Shown here: positions 10,973 through 21,951 of the stretch, piece after piece
Layout of the letters: each line of letters begins with the position of its first letter
Numbering within the stretch: position 1 is the stretch's first letter
DNA from: Cordilura impudica
Taxonomy: Eukaryota; Arthropoda; Insecta; Diptera; Scathophagidae
Direction of reading: 5' to 3'
DNA: 64,000 nt
Assembly (NCBI GenBank): GCA_963682025.1
Contig: OY821518.1
Location: 228,306,236 to 228,370,235, forward strand
Translations under genes and position numbers: made by a program
Notes under the pieces: generated by a model
Database searches by the model: none
Told to the model about the DNA's origin: nothing
Seen by the model: the letters and a program-made list of their open reading frames with translations, nothing else

Positions 10973-11427
10973 ACAAGGTAAGAGTGTAAAATTCGGCTGT
11001 ATCAAATCTTTTATATCCACCTGTGTTTAACGTTTTCATTATTGTCTGGACTTATGGCACTATTTTTATAATAAATGTAAACAAAATATTTACAAAAGTA
11101 TACAATTTGATAAACTAAGTACAAAATTATTATAACAAACACACTGAATTTAGGGAATTATTTTTATTTTTCATTTTAAATACCAACTTGCTCGAAATAG
11201 TGACAAACAATATTATTATAAATTCGCCAAGTTGAATGGTATATTTTGTGAATGAGCGTGATATCAACAGGCAGACAGACGGACAGACTGATATCACTGT
11301 ATCGAAATGAGTTGTTAAAAGTACAAAGAATATATATACTTTATGGGGCTGTATACGTATTTTTCGATGCGATACAAACGAAATGATAAACTTATATATA
11401 CCCACTGCATAGGGTAGAGGGTATAAA
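10973..11427 (-). mobile_element. DINE-like element, second family
   Basis: The plus strand starts ACAAGGTAAGAGTGTAAAAT, contains the (GTCY)n tract in complement (CAGACAGACGGACAGAC, about 11270) and ends GGGTAGAGGGTATAAAA. Read on the minus strand, that is TTATACCCTCTACCC... to ...TTACCTTGT, the DINE-1/Helentron-type layout, but with sequence different from the main family at 13163. A related fragment lies at 48640-48800. Confidence 0.65.
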
Positions 11428-13162
11428 ACCTAGAAAGGTGTGTAAATTGATTGCTTTTTTGAGTATTTTTGGTTAATTTATAGATTTAGTGTTAAAGTTT
11501 GTGTTTTTCTTGAACTATATTTTCTGAATTCATGCTATTCCAAATTTTTCACTATACTTACAGTGATCAGATTAAATGTGGTTAGCGATATTCGAACAAA
11601 TAAATATTTTTTTTTGTATAATTCTGATTAACTTGCAAATTGTTGAATATTTAAAAAATTTTAATTCTTTAAATTCATTAAATTTATACTATTCCGAACA
11701 CTTGAACTCAAGTTAAATTATAAATAAAAAAAATCTCATACGTCGTCACTCCATCCTAATGTATTACAAACATTAAAACACATACTTAAATATATATCAG
11801 TATTACAACAGCTTCATATCATAACAAACCCGGCCAGTCGCAAGACATTTTTGTGCTAAACCATTGGACAATCCTTTGGCATTTGTTGCCTTTTTTATTG
11901 TTATTGTAACCCTATAACCTTATTTCTTGGTTTCTTCGTTTACAATCACTATTGAGCTTCTAGAAGTCAAGTGTAAAAAATAAAAAAATCTTAGAAAATA
12001 CACGCCAAACTAAAATTGCACGAATACAATACAAATGCAGTCAACGACGTTGCGAGTGCTTTGAAAAAACCCCTGCAGGTCATTTGATTGTTACAACATG
12101 TTTAATAAGAACAAGAAAAAAACGACATGAAAAATGAATGAAAACCTCGTTTTTGTTAATGTGATGTTAAGTAACAGTGGTATTGTTTAATAAACACAAC
12201 TACATCTACAATTGCTGAAATACACACACACGCATATTTACACACAATAGGCACGGTGGGGCTGAACCAACTGGAAATGCAGACTGATTGTATATGGGAT
12301 TGATTTGCTGTTTATGTTGGTATGAAGTAGCATAAAAAAAATAAAATAAATAAATAAATAAAATGCAACTACATCAGTTTGTCATTCATTCATTCATTGT
12401 AAACCATTGACCTAGGTAAAGTAAGGCTAATATTGTTGGTTATTATTGCGAGCAGATTGCTATTGAAAATATGTATAAATCAGGTGTCATTGTGTCCAGA
12501 TATGGCCCAAAATGTGACTAAAAATGGTATAAAATATTTATACGTCTCAGAAAATGTGCATATTGATTAGGTAATGGATAGTGCACGAGCTTTCGATTTC
12601 GAAACGCTAAACACACTAATGTTGTGAGGTTCGGATAAAAACTGCATGAGCAAAAGTATGGTTGGGGGGGGGTGAAGTGGCTCCTTATCGAGCTGAAAAT
12701 GGGAAAAAATTTACAAAAAAAAACTCCTTAACTGCCACAGAGTCACTCCTAGAGGGGTAAAATGTAGGACCGCTTCCTTTTTTCTCGAATATATCACATT
12801 CCTTAAGGGGATCCCCATAAGAAGTTTCAAATGTTATGATTTTGTTAAAAACTGGCGTCCACAGATCCTCAGATGCCCCTAGACGAGTCAAAATCTATGG
12901 CCGACTCCCATTAATACATATTAATGGAATATAGTTATATCAACCATTAGTCTTCAAAGGGTGGTTAAAAAATTTATAGTTTATATCAAAGGTGGAATCC
13001 GATTTTGTTCAATAACAATCAATGAAATAGAAAACAGTAGTTTTAAGAAAATGTCCGAATCAAAACAGTTGACTCAGCTGCTGTCATTTGATTTTAGGTG
13101 TGGTAAAAGAAATTATTTTCAACCTTTTTAACGGATTGGCCTTAGTTTTATTTGAAAACTTG
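11428..13162. other. Non-coding, no recognised gene
   Basis: AT-rich sequence with short simple repeats (AAAT repeats near 12340, CATT near 12385) and a G-run at 12663-12671. A small minus-strand frame at 12685-12891 has no recognisable domain. Nothing supports a gene. Confidence 0.5.
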
Positions 13163-13965
13163 TTATACCCTATACCACTATGTGGTTTGGGTATAATGAC
13201 TTTGTGCTGCTGTTTGTAACTACCAAAAATATTTGACCTAGACCCATATTTTATTATACCGATCGAATCAGAATCACTTTCTGATTCGATTTAACGATGT
13301 CCGTCCGTCCGTCCGTCCGTCCGTCCGTCCGTCTGTGTGTCCATGTAAAGTTTGTAATCAAACTGCAGGTTGCAAATATGAATATATTTTGATGAAATTT
13401 GGTATATAAGCTTTTATTGGCTATGGGATGAACGCTATTGAAATTGGTGAGAATCGGTCCATGTTCAGGCCTAGCCCCCATACAAATGACCCCTATGAAA
13501 TCAACATAAATTGCCATAGGATCCAAATTATCATATGAATCTTAGTCAAATTGGGTTTGTATGTGTATATTACATCCATTAATCAGTAGTCCAAAAATGA
13601 TCCCTATGGGAGAACTCTTAGTCATGGGCCCCATATAGAGCTGCTTCCCGATCTTCACTTAAATCTATTAAAAAACAAAAATATTGCATGGATTCCTTTC
13701 AAATTTTGTTTGTATATATTTTTACAAAATACAAGAGACTTTACCAACCATGCTCAGGATCGGTCCATTTTTGGGCCTAGTCCCCATATAGATATAGCAA
13801 CCGATATGAACTTTTTCATATCTGCAGCCAAAAAAATTAATAACAATGGCACTCAAATTTGGTTTATGCTTATTTTCTATATCCAATTAGTTGGGCCTGA
13901 GAGATAGGGTGTCTAAACGCATGGTATAGTGTATCGTATAGTCGGTCTAGACCGACAATAATTTT
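13163..13965 (+). mobile_element. DINE-1/Helentron-type element, subfamily A
   Basis: This is the reference copy for the window's commonest repeat. It starts TTATACCCTATACCAC, with the subterminal TACCCTATACCA repeated inverted near the 3' end (TGGTATAGTGTATCG here, TGGTATAGGGTA in most copies). A GTCCGTCCGTCC microsatellite follows at about 13300. The body consists of roughly 150-220-bp degenerate internal repeats built on AAATTTGGTTTGTATAT plus GAATCGGTCCAT and CCTAGTCCCCATA. Most copies end in the palindrome TAGTCGGTCTAGACCGACTA then TTTTCTTACTTGTTT. Subterminal inverted repeats, a GTCY proto-microsatellite and a 3' stem are the published hallmarks of Drosophila DINE-1/INE-1. It has no coding capacity. 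Here the 3' tail is missing and the next copy follows directly. Confidence 0.85.
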
Positions 13966-14747
13966 TATATATGGTTTGGGAATAATGACTTTGTGCTGCT
14001 GTTTGTAACAACCAAAAATATTCCTCCTAGACCCATCTTTAATTATACCGATCGACTCAGAATCACTTTTTAAGTCGAAATAGCCATGTCCGTCCGTCCG
14101 TCCGTCTGTGTGTCCATGTAAAGCTTGTAATCAAACTACAGGTCGCAAATATGAATATATTTTGATGAAATTTGATATGTAAGCTTCCATTGTCCGTGGG
14201 ATAGAAGCTGTTGAAATTGGTGAGAATCGGTCCATGTTCAGACCTAGCCCTCATACAAATGACCTCTATGAAATCGACATAAATTGCCATAAGTTCCAAA
14301 TTATCATATAGATCTCAGTCAAATTGGGTTTGTATGTGTTTATTACATCCATTAATAAGTAGTTCAAAATTTCTCCCTATAGGCAAATTCTTAGTCATAC
14401 GCCCCATATAGAGCTGCTTCCCGATCTTCACTTAAATCTATCAAAAAACAAAAATATTGCACAGATTTTTCGCAAATTTGGTTTGTAAATATTTTTTCAA
14501 AGTATAAGTGACTATACCAAATATGGTCAGGATCGGTCCATTTTTCGACCTAGTCCCCATATAAATATAGTATCCGATATGAACTTTTTCATATCTGCAG
14601 CGAAAAAAATTAATAAAAATGCCACTCAAATTTGGTTTATGCTTATTTGCTATATCCAATTATTTGGACCGAAGAGATAAGGTCTCTTAACCATGGTATA
14701 GGGTATCGTATAGTCGGGCTAGACCGACTATAATTTTCTTACTTGTT
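13966..14747 (+). mobile_element. DINE element, subfamily B, tandem with previous copy
   Basis: This head-to-tail neighbour of the 13163 copy begins at a shortened TATATATGGTTTGGGAATA and ends ATTTTCTTACTTGTTT. Subfamily-B markers are CTAGACCCATCTTTAATTAT, a GTCGAAATAGC tract before the microsatellite, TAGTCGGGCTAGACCGACTA and GACCGAAGAGATA. The same A-then-B dimer recurs at 27695-29090. Confidence 0.82.
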
Positions 14748-16231
14748 TTTATTTATTTTTGATTTTCTGCCTTTTCGTTTAGTAGATTTACATATATAAG
14801 CCAAGATTTTCATATACCTCACAAAAATGTTAAGTTTTTCGAGCTGGCAAGCCTAAAAATAGTTTTACACATTGCGGACGCGCTATGTCAAAGAGATGCA
14901 AAATTACAACCGCTGTGCCCTACGATGTTTAATTTTCGATTTTTTTTAAGGCCTATGAGTGATAATTTTATGAAATTAATATTAATTATAAGATTTTCAA
15001 TTTTTCCCGCTTTTCAGGGCATGGCATATTACATTTGTAAGAAGTTATCATCAGATATCAATGTATATTTAGGCACCAAATGCAGGAAAATCAATCCTCT
15101 TTTTCTCTATGTCCCACTGTGGAATGGCTTCACACATTTTGGTGCAACAATTCTAAAGAGTGGTCCTAGATCATTGAAAGTTGGCACCGAGCATTATATC
15201 GACTAAATTAAGAAATAATTGATTCATTTCGGAAGACTTCGCTTTACAAATATATTAAACGGCTAATGAAGCTATATTTGTAACAGTTTGAGCCGTCACT
15301 AAATTATGTTTCACAGTGAATTGCTACCGTATGCTTAAAACTCTGTACTTTTTACAGTTACAATACCGCCCTTCTTATTCTCAACAAGACTTAATACATT
15401 TGTTTCTTTAGCAAATTCGAAGGAAATATGAAGACAGTATCTTGTAGATGAAGGCCTTTTATTTCACTAGAAGTTCACAGCAGAGTTCAGGGTACCGTGG
15501 ATACTAACAACAAGTTCTTATCACTTATATTTTTCACTAAAATCATACGGTTTTGTTTTTGATTATCTCTTTTGCAGTTTTTCGCCCGAATTGTTAATAA
15601 ATTGTTGTTATATTCTATACTCGATAATAGCTGCCCTAAAAGTATGAAAGAGTTTTTTTTTTTTAAATTTTATGATAAGTTTGATGACTTTCACTAGAAA
15701 TTTATAGTTTTCTTCCTGTTCCAGAAATTTCGGAGCTTTATTTTTTTTAATCCAAAGAAGAAATTCCCATCTTTCATTTTATTGAAAGAACAACATGGGG
15801 GAAAGTGGGGCTGCATTAGTTTTTTCCATTGAAAATCAAAAATAAGTTAATTTTCTGGGGCTTATAGATTTGGTCATATCTTCATAACGGTTTATATATT
15901 ATGCAAATATTTTAAAAACAAATGATACAGTAGTTCTGACATAGCTGCACAGCCAACTTCTGCGTGAGTTGATGTGCAGATAAGCGAAAAAAGTTCTTGA
16001 ATTAAATGTGTTTACCTACCTAAACGTGCAGGTATAGAATTATGGTTTCCTGCCTTAAAGTGCAGCCAAGCAAATTGTTTAAATGTTCTACAATTAATAC
16101 ACATACATTGAAAAAATCATCTGAAATTTATTTGATATTTTATTATTATTTTTTTATTTTAAACAAAATATTTTATACATATTTATTTTTGTAATAAAAA
16201 AAACACAACAAGAATTCCAAAAAAAAATTAA
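14748..16231. other. Non-coding, no recognised gene
   Basis: No TE terminus or RNA gene is seen. An open frame at 14925-15206 (93 codons) follows a splice-acceptor-like CCCGCTTTTCAG, but no donor partner, domain or homology is recognised. T-runs and an internally repetitive AT tract occur at 16130-16210. Confidence 0.45.
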
Positions 16232-16309
16232 AAAAACTTGCCACTCAAACTTGGTTTATGTTTATTTTCTATATCTAAAAAGTTGGAGCTACTATAGTTT
16301 TCTTACTTC
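16232..16309 (+). mobile_element. DINE 3' fragment
   Basis: CTTGCCACTCAAACTTGGTT, TTTATTTTCTATATCTA and ACTATAGTTTTCTTACTT match the last 150 bp of the DINE family, with the palindrome mostly deleted. Confidence 0.65.
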
Positions 16310-16504
16310 ATATATGTAATATAACTGAAGGACTATAAAAGGGAAATCCTTGCCACTTTGTACGAGACCATCAGATATTAATGTGAGTAGTCAAGTATAA
16401 AATACAGCAAAATATGAAGTACTATGAAAGCGACAGTCTTGAAAATTTTCGACAAGTAAGTTAATTACCAATATGAGTAGTTGTGGAAAATATGAGTGGA
16501 ATCG

Positions 16505-16605
16505 CCAAATTCAAATATCAGCAAAATCAAAAATCGGCAAAAACAAATATCTTCAAAATCAAAAATCGGCAAAATAAAAAATCGATATAATAAAAAATTG
16601 CCAAA
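16505..16605. repeat. Short tandem repeat, unit about 17 bp
   Basis: About five imperfect copies of AAAATCAAAAATCGGCA in direct orientation. Confidence 0.7.
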
Positions 16606-16614
16606 CGATATTCT

Positions 16615-16770
16615 AAATTCAAGGCCAATCATTAAGAAATGCCGCATTTAGTTTGGAAAACTCATATTTTTCTCATGGGCAGCTGTATGTAGCTTGGTCC
16701 AGAGTAGGAACGTCGATAATTTGGATAATTTTTGTGCCGAACGAAAAACAAAAAAATATTGTATATTAGA
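16615..16770 (+). pseudogene. Helitron helicase C-terminal fragment
   Basis: A short piece of the Pif1-like helicase C-terminus reads QGQSLRNAAFSLENSYFSHG then QLYVAWSRVGTS, and ends in TAG near 16770. It parallels FAHGQLYVACSRVG in the better Helitron at the window start. Nothing upstream continues the protein and no CTRR terminus was recognised, so it is a relic. Confidence 0.8.
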
Positions 16771-17179
16771 AAACATTGAAATAAACAAGTAAGAAAATTA
16801 TGGTCGGTCTAGACCAACTATACGATACCCTATACCATGCGTTTAGAGACCCTATCTCATAGACCCAACTAACTGGATATAGAAAATAAGAATAAACCAA
16901 ATTTGAGTGGGATTTTTATTAATTTTTTCGGCTGTAGATATGAAAAAGTTCATATCGGATGCTATATCTATATGGGGACTAGGCCCAAAAATGGACCGAT
17001 CCTGACCATGTTTGGTCTCTTGTATTTTGCAAAAATATATACAGTACAAGCTCGATTTTCGCGACTACTTAAAAACCAGACCTGTCGCGAAAAACGAATT
17101 TTCGCGCAAACAGAACCCAAAATTTTATTGAAAAATTTTATGTAATTTTAAAAATTAGAATTGTTTTTATTGATATATT

Positions 17180-18818
17180 TTAAACATTTTTAAAGAAATT
17201 GGAGATTTTGAGTTGCTTTTTTGGCAAATTATTTTTTAAAATAACAGCTGAATCACGTAGTTCATATAGTGCTGTTGTCGGCTTATCATTTTCTAAAGCC
17301 CATTGTATGCATATGTTTATCGATGTTATAGCATCGTCCACTTTAATTTTGTTTTCTTCATGACCACTTTCGTATATATCCTCCGATTCCGTATCTGATA
17401 ATTCCAGTTGCTCCTCATTACTTCCCACATGAAATTCTTCTTGAATCCAGTTGTTTATGTCAGCATTCGTGAACAGGTTTTCCGTACCAACTTGAGCTAC
17501 AAGTGTACCAATAGTTGAAAGATCTTCGTTTTCTTCCTGAATTATATTTTGTAAAATATTTAAGGGCATGTTATCCTCTTCACTCCATTCACTACCGAAT
17601 TCGAGCAAGGCTTTCCAGGATTTTTAGATATTGGAAACTGATATTTTATCCCAGGACGTAGCTAGAATCTGAACTGCATTTTTGAGATTAAAGTTTTTTA
17701 GTTTGAGCTCCAAATTTGTTTCCTTCTCGCCAAGCAAGTGGGTGAGCAGTTGTTTTTTATAATTTAATTTGACCAAGTTGATAACGTGTTGATCTAATGC
17801 TTGAATAAGTGCAGTACAATTGGGTGGTAGATTCATTGCTATAATTGAACCATCATCACTTTTTAGTACCTCAACTGGGTGGCACGTCGCGTTATCTAAA
17901 AGCAAAACTCCTTTTTGCGGGAGACCTTTTGAAACCAAAAATTCTCGTACCTAAAAAATGTTTACTTAAGAACAACTTACTTTTACTAATTGGTAAAAAT
18001 TAACTTACGTGGGGAACAAATTCGTGATGGAACCAGTCCTTGAATAAAAATGATGTCATCCAGGCGTTATTACTGGACTTGTATATTACAGAATTATTGA
18101 GAAAGCATTTAAAGGCGCGTGGGTTTTTCGATTTTCCAACAACCATCAATTTCAGTTTGTCTGTGCCACTCGCATTTGAACAGGGCAAAAAAGTTATTCG
18201 CTCTTTACATATTTTTCTTCCGGGAGCCGTTTTCTCATTACATGTGACAAGAGTGTGATTTGGAAGCATCCTATAATACAAACCGGATTCGTCGGCATTG
18301 TAGATTTGGTGAAGAGTCAACCCATGCTCATCAACGTAATCCTTAAACTCTTTCACAAACGGATCAATAAGATGAGGTTTCGAAGACAATTTCTCACCCG
18401 TAATTTTTAAAAATCTAATTCCATGTCGTCGCTTAAATTTCTTCAACCATCCTTCACTGGCATTGAATCCCGAATTGGTTTGATAAATTTTGGAATACAA
18501 ATGACTGGCTTTTGCTCGTAAAATCTCTGCTGACATTGGAACATTTTTTTCCCTTTGTTTTATAAACCACTTATAAAGCATTTTTTCCATTCTTCGGTAC
18601 TCAGCTTTCTTTAAGGTGCAACGTGTGCCAGGACCACTTTCTGTTGTACGTACGAATTTTTTTAATGAATTTTCTTGCTTTATAATGCGGTAAACCGAAG
18701 ACTTGTGCAACTTGTAATTTACGCAAATTAAATTTACGGAATCTCCACTTTTAAATTTTTTTAAAATCTCTAATTTTTGAGAAATCGTTGGCTTTAAAAT
18801 ATGTTGAACTTTTCCCAT
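17180..18818 (-). pseudogene. Tigger transposase, one premature stop
   Basis: This is a DDE/D transposase that would bind the TIRs and cut and paste the element. I choose ATG 18818 (MGKVQHILKPTISQKLEIL) because CENP-B-type helix-turn-helix sequence starts there. The upstream in-frame extension looks like 5' UTR. Exon 1 (18818-18009) carries the DNA-binding domains and catalytic YNADESGLYYRM. A 58-bp intron (17951-18008; GTAAGTT...TTTTTTAG) joins it to exon 2, giving HHEFVPHVREFLVSKG. Exon 2 has LLLDNATCHP and ALDQHVINLVK, completing the D-D-D triad. An in-frame TAA at 17624-17626 (SNI-stop-KSWKALLEF) is the only obvious defect before an acidic tail ending at 17180. The stop lies after the catalytic core. 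Confidence 0.9.
17951..18008 (-). other. Predicted intron in Tigger transposase
   Basis: On the minus strand, GTAAGTTAAT starts the interval and CATTTTTTAG ends it. Splicing keeps the frame and joins FVPH to VREFLVSKGL, restoring the continuous pogo-family motif. The length (58 bp) is normal for fly introns. Confidence 0.8.
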
Positions 18819-19620
18819 ATTAAGAGATGTATTTACACAACAAATGACACGAATGAACTGACAAAATTGAAGACCAAAATCATCCGAAAAGGTTGATATA
18901 CCAAAAGACTGGGATTTCCCTTTTTTGGTTATAGACATTGTAAACAAATTTAAAAAAACAGATAAAAGTCGCGAAAATAGAACCCTTTTTTTCGTAAACT
19001 GTCGCGATTATAGAACCTGCAATGTTAAAAATTAAGCCGTCGCGATAACCGGGCCGTCGCGATAATGGGTAGTCGCGAATACCGAGCTTGTACTGTACAA
19101 ACAAAATTTGAGAAGAATCAGTGCAATATTTTTGTTTTTTGATAGATTTAAGTGAAGTTCGGGAAGCAGCTCTATATGGGGCCTATGACTAAGAGTTGTC
19201 CAATAGGGATCATTTTTGGACTACTAATTAATGGATGTAATATGTACATACAAACCAAATTTGACTAAGATTTGTGTGATAATTTGGATCTTATGGCAAT
19301 ATATGTTGATTTCATAGGGGTCATTTGTATGGGGGCTAGGTCTGAACATGGACCGATTCTCACCAATTTCAATAACGTTCATCCCATGGCCGATAAAAGC
19401 TTATATACCAAATTTCAGCAAAATATATTCATATTTGCGACCTGCAGTTTGATTACAAGCTTTACATGGACACACAGACGGACGGACGGACGGATGGACA
19501 TCGTTAAATCGAATCAGATAGTCATTCTGATTCGATCGGTATAATTAAAGATGGGTGTAGGTCAAATATTTTTGGTTGTTACAAACAGCAGCACAAACCA
19601 CATAGTGGTATAGGGTATAA

Positions 19621-20722
19621 AAAATATAAAATAAATAAAATAAAATGCTTTAATTGTACAATACAAATTTCGGAAAAATTTATTATGAAAACATACAGGT
19701 CAATTAGTCCCGGTAGTTCGTAGCGAAGCACGACAGCAAATACTAGTGCTCGATAAATTGGAACTTAGATTTTTTATATTGGCTGTAACAACCATTTCTC
19801 TGCGTAGTCTATATTAAATGCATAATTAATTTTTCTAATACACACAGAAAAAAAAGACGCCAACCGAATTATTTTGAATTTTAACAACTATTTTTTCGAT
19901 TGTATCAACAGAAATTGAATATCAGCTAATCATTTACTATTCTCGTAAGATATTTATTGTTAAGACAACAAAATTGTAATCGTAATCAACTTGAAATTCG
20001 GTTATAACCATTACGGCAATGCGGTAGACACTATGAATCCATTTTCTGTATGTACATAGAATTAGGAGTCATTTTTTTTATTAATTTTTAAAGACATAAC
20101 AATTAAGATACTCTTCTCGAAATATATATTCTTCATCCACGAATTAGTTTGGTTTATTTACCAATTCAAAACCTAAGTTAGTGCCCATACATTGGCCGAA
20201 AATCTTCCTAAAAGAAAGAATCTTTTTGAAATGATTTTGATAGAAAGAAATTGAAATCATCATTAAAGTTGAATTTGGAATTTTCCCCAATATGTCATAA
20301 CAACGTTACGAGTAATTCCTTGGCACAGCTTTGTTAATGAATAAAATTTGTAATTTGATTTAATAATAAAATAAACACAACAAAGACGAATTAGATTAAA
20401 AGGAAAAAAATATTATCTGCAAAAAAAGAGGAGAGCGGAGGAAAAACAACTAACGATAGATAGTAAATAATAACTTTTTTTTTTCCAAATTAACTCAGAT
20501 TGCTTTTAAGGCTTTGAGTTACTGTTTTTATACCCTCCACACCACTGTGCAGAAGTTATATATAACTTTGTCATTCCGTTTATAACGCATCAATAAAATT
20601 AAAGTGCATAAATTTGTTAATAGCATGTTATGTTCTTAAATGTTAATATTTATAGAGTTTATACAATATTTCAATAAATTTTGGAAGTTTTTAGAATTTA
20701 AAAATTGAGTGATTTATTAAAC
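19621..20722. other. Non-coding; small DINE-like 5' fragment
   Basis: No gene is seen. About 20526-20590 (TTTATACCCTCCACACCACT and TATAACTTTGTCATTCCG) looks like the 5' end of a third DINE-like family. The rest is AT-rich. Confidence 0.5.
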
Positions 20723-21050
20723 CTAGCAGAGCCCAGCACTCGAAATTCGTGTGTAAATTCTAGGAAATTTTCTTTTTTCATTACAATTTTTTTCTTTCAA
20801 TGTCTTTTTAATCGAAAATATACAAAATATATGAATATTTAAATAAAATTCAATAAATTGTGAATTTTTAAATAAAATTCATTAAAAATATTTGTTGAAC
20901 ACACGGAAGATATATAAATGTATTTGTTAATAAATAATTTTATATGAGCCTTAAGGTATGCTAATGAATTCATAAACACACACACAGCATTGTTTAGTTT
21001 TCTATTTGAAGTTTAAATATGTGTTTTAAGTATGTATTAGTAGCAACTTT
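20723..21050 (-). mobile_element. Non-autonomous Helitron 3' end
   Basis: Read on the minus strand, the sequence ends in a hairpin-forming ACACGAATTTCGAGTGC, then TGGGCTCTG and CTAG (20723-20726). The same 3' end recurs at 34553, 39051, 39425, 40467, 49385 and 54539. The interior (AACACACACAGCAT..., TTAGTAGCAACTTTAAA) matches the same family. Here the base after CTAG is G rather than T. The 5' end is not recognisable. Confidence 0.7.
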
Positions 21051-21514
21051 AAACGATTTCCTGTAGGAAGCCTGTGGTCTATTGCCTCCAAGTCTTTTTA
21101 ATTTGCCTTTGATACGTATATACATTTTTTGACAGCTGCTTTTTGTACTTTTAGGAAAATAATATAATTTTTTTCTTGAATAAGCATCCAATTTTATAAA
21201 AATAAATATACCAGTTTGAACTTATAATCCTCCCATTGTTATATGTGTGGAAATCTAATAAAAAGTACCAAAAGTGTAGAATAGAGTTAAAATATACTAG
21301 TGATTCTCTGGTTCCAATGTTTTCATATGGTTCCATGAGAACCACCAAGTCAATAGTTAGTCCCAAAGGTACTTGTGGATTCTCAATGACAAGCACACGT
21401 TAATTACGGTGACCATTTTTGGGAATGAAAAATACAGGACAAATACAAAATTATGTCAAAAATAAAAAGAAAAACAGGCAAAATAATAGTAATAATATAT
21501 TTATTATTATTATT

Positions 21515-21740
21515 ATTATAAAATTAAGTAAAAATAATAACAAGTCTTCTTGACTAGAATACAAAGATAAATAAAAAGTTTTTATAATATTATAATTTAA
21601 AATAATCATATAATATATTTATGTGTTTTTATTATTATAAATTAAGTAAAAACAATAACAAGTCTTCTTGACTAGAATACAAAGGTAAACAAAACGTTTT
21701 TATAATACTATAATTTAAAATAATAAATTTGGTTTTATAA
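21515..21740. repeat. 118-bp tandem duplication
   Basis: AAATTAAGTAAAAA, CAAGTCTTCTTGACTAGAAT and TTTATAATATTATAATTT occur twice in the same order about 118 bp apart. A partial third AGTCTTCTTGACTA lies at about 21747. It sits in the 3' non-coding part of the hAT element. Confidence 0.8.
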
Positions 21741-21951
21741 ATAGTCTTCTTGACTAAGTCCAAAAAAAAAAAAAATAGAAAAAACTACATAAATGTTAAA
21801 TTTAGTTATGAAGTTTGATATTTTTCCACAGAATGGTTTTTTTTTTTAAACATCTGGATCCTTTAAATTCTGAGCAGTTCATTTTAAAATTGCATTTTGT
21901 AATTAAAAATGGTCTTAAAGTATTTACTTTTAATTGCGATTTTTCGGTGTT

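Larger units (their letters stand above)
17042..19095 (-). mobile_element. Tigger/pogo DNA transposon, 2054 bp
   Basis: The TIRs begin CAGTACAAGCTCGATTTTCG (left) and CAGTACAAGCTCGGTATTCG (right, complement). They match over about 27 bp with two mismatches and are followed by further TCGCGA words. TA duplications lie at 17040-17041 and 19096-19097. The minus strand encodes an almost complete transposase. Size, TIR form, TA target and a CENP-B-like transposase fit the Tigger branch of the pogo group. Confidence 0.93.
16786..19620 (-). mobile_element. DINE copy split by a Tigger element
   Basis: Minus-strand DINE of subfamily A. The 3' end (ACAAGTAAGAAAATTATGGT on plus) is at 16786, the body runs to 17041 and resumes at 19096, and the 5' end (GGTATAGGGTATAA on plus) is at 19620. 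The break falls at a TA in the AATATATTTTTGC segment. A Tigger/pogo element with a TA duplication fills it. Confidence 0.87.

Noticed and set aside
13254..13526. Minus-strand 70-90-codon frame conserved in many DINE copies (IYVDFIGVICMGARSEHGPI)
   Set aside because: It recurs at 14063, 19272, 27823, 31087, 31305, 51330 and 51839 only because the DNA repeat is conserved. The frames differ in length, and the microsatellite encodes their Arg/Thr/Asp-rich ends.
14925..15206. Host exon after a splice-acceptor-like CCCGCTTTTCAG
   Set aside because: No domain, donor or partner exon was recognised and the upstream part is low complexity.
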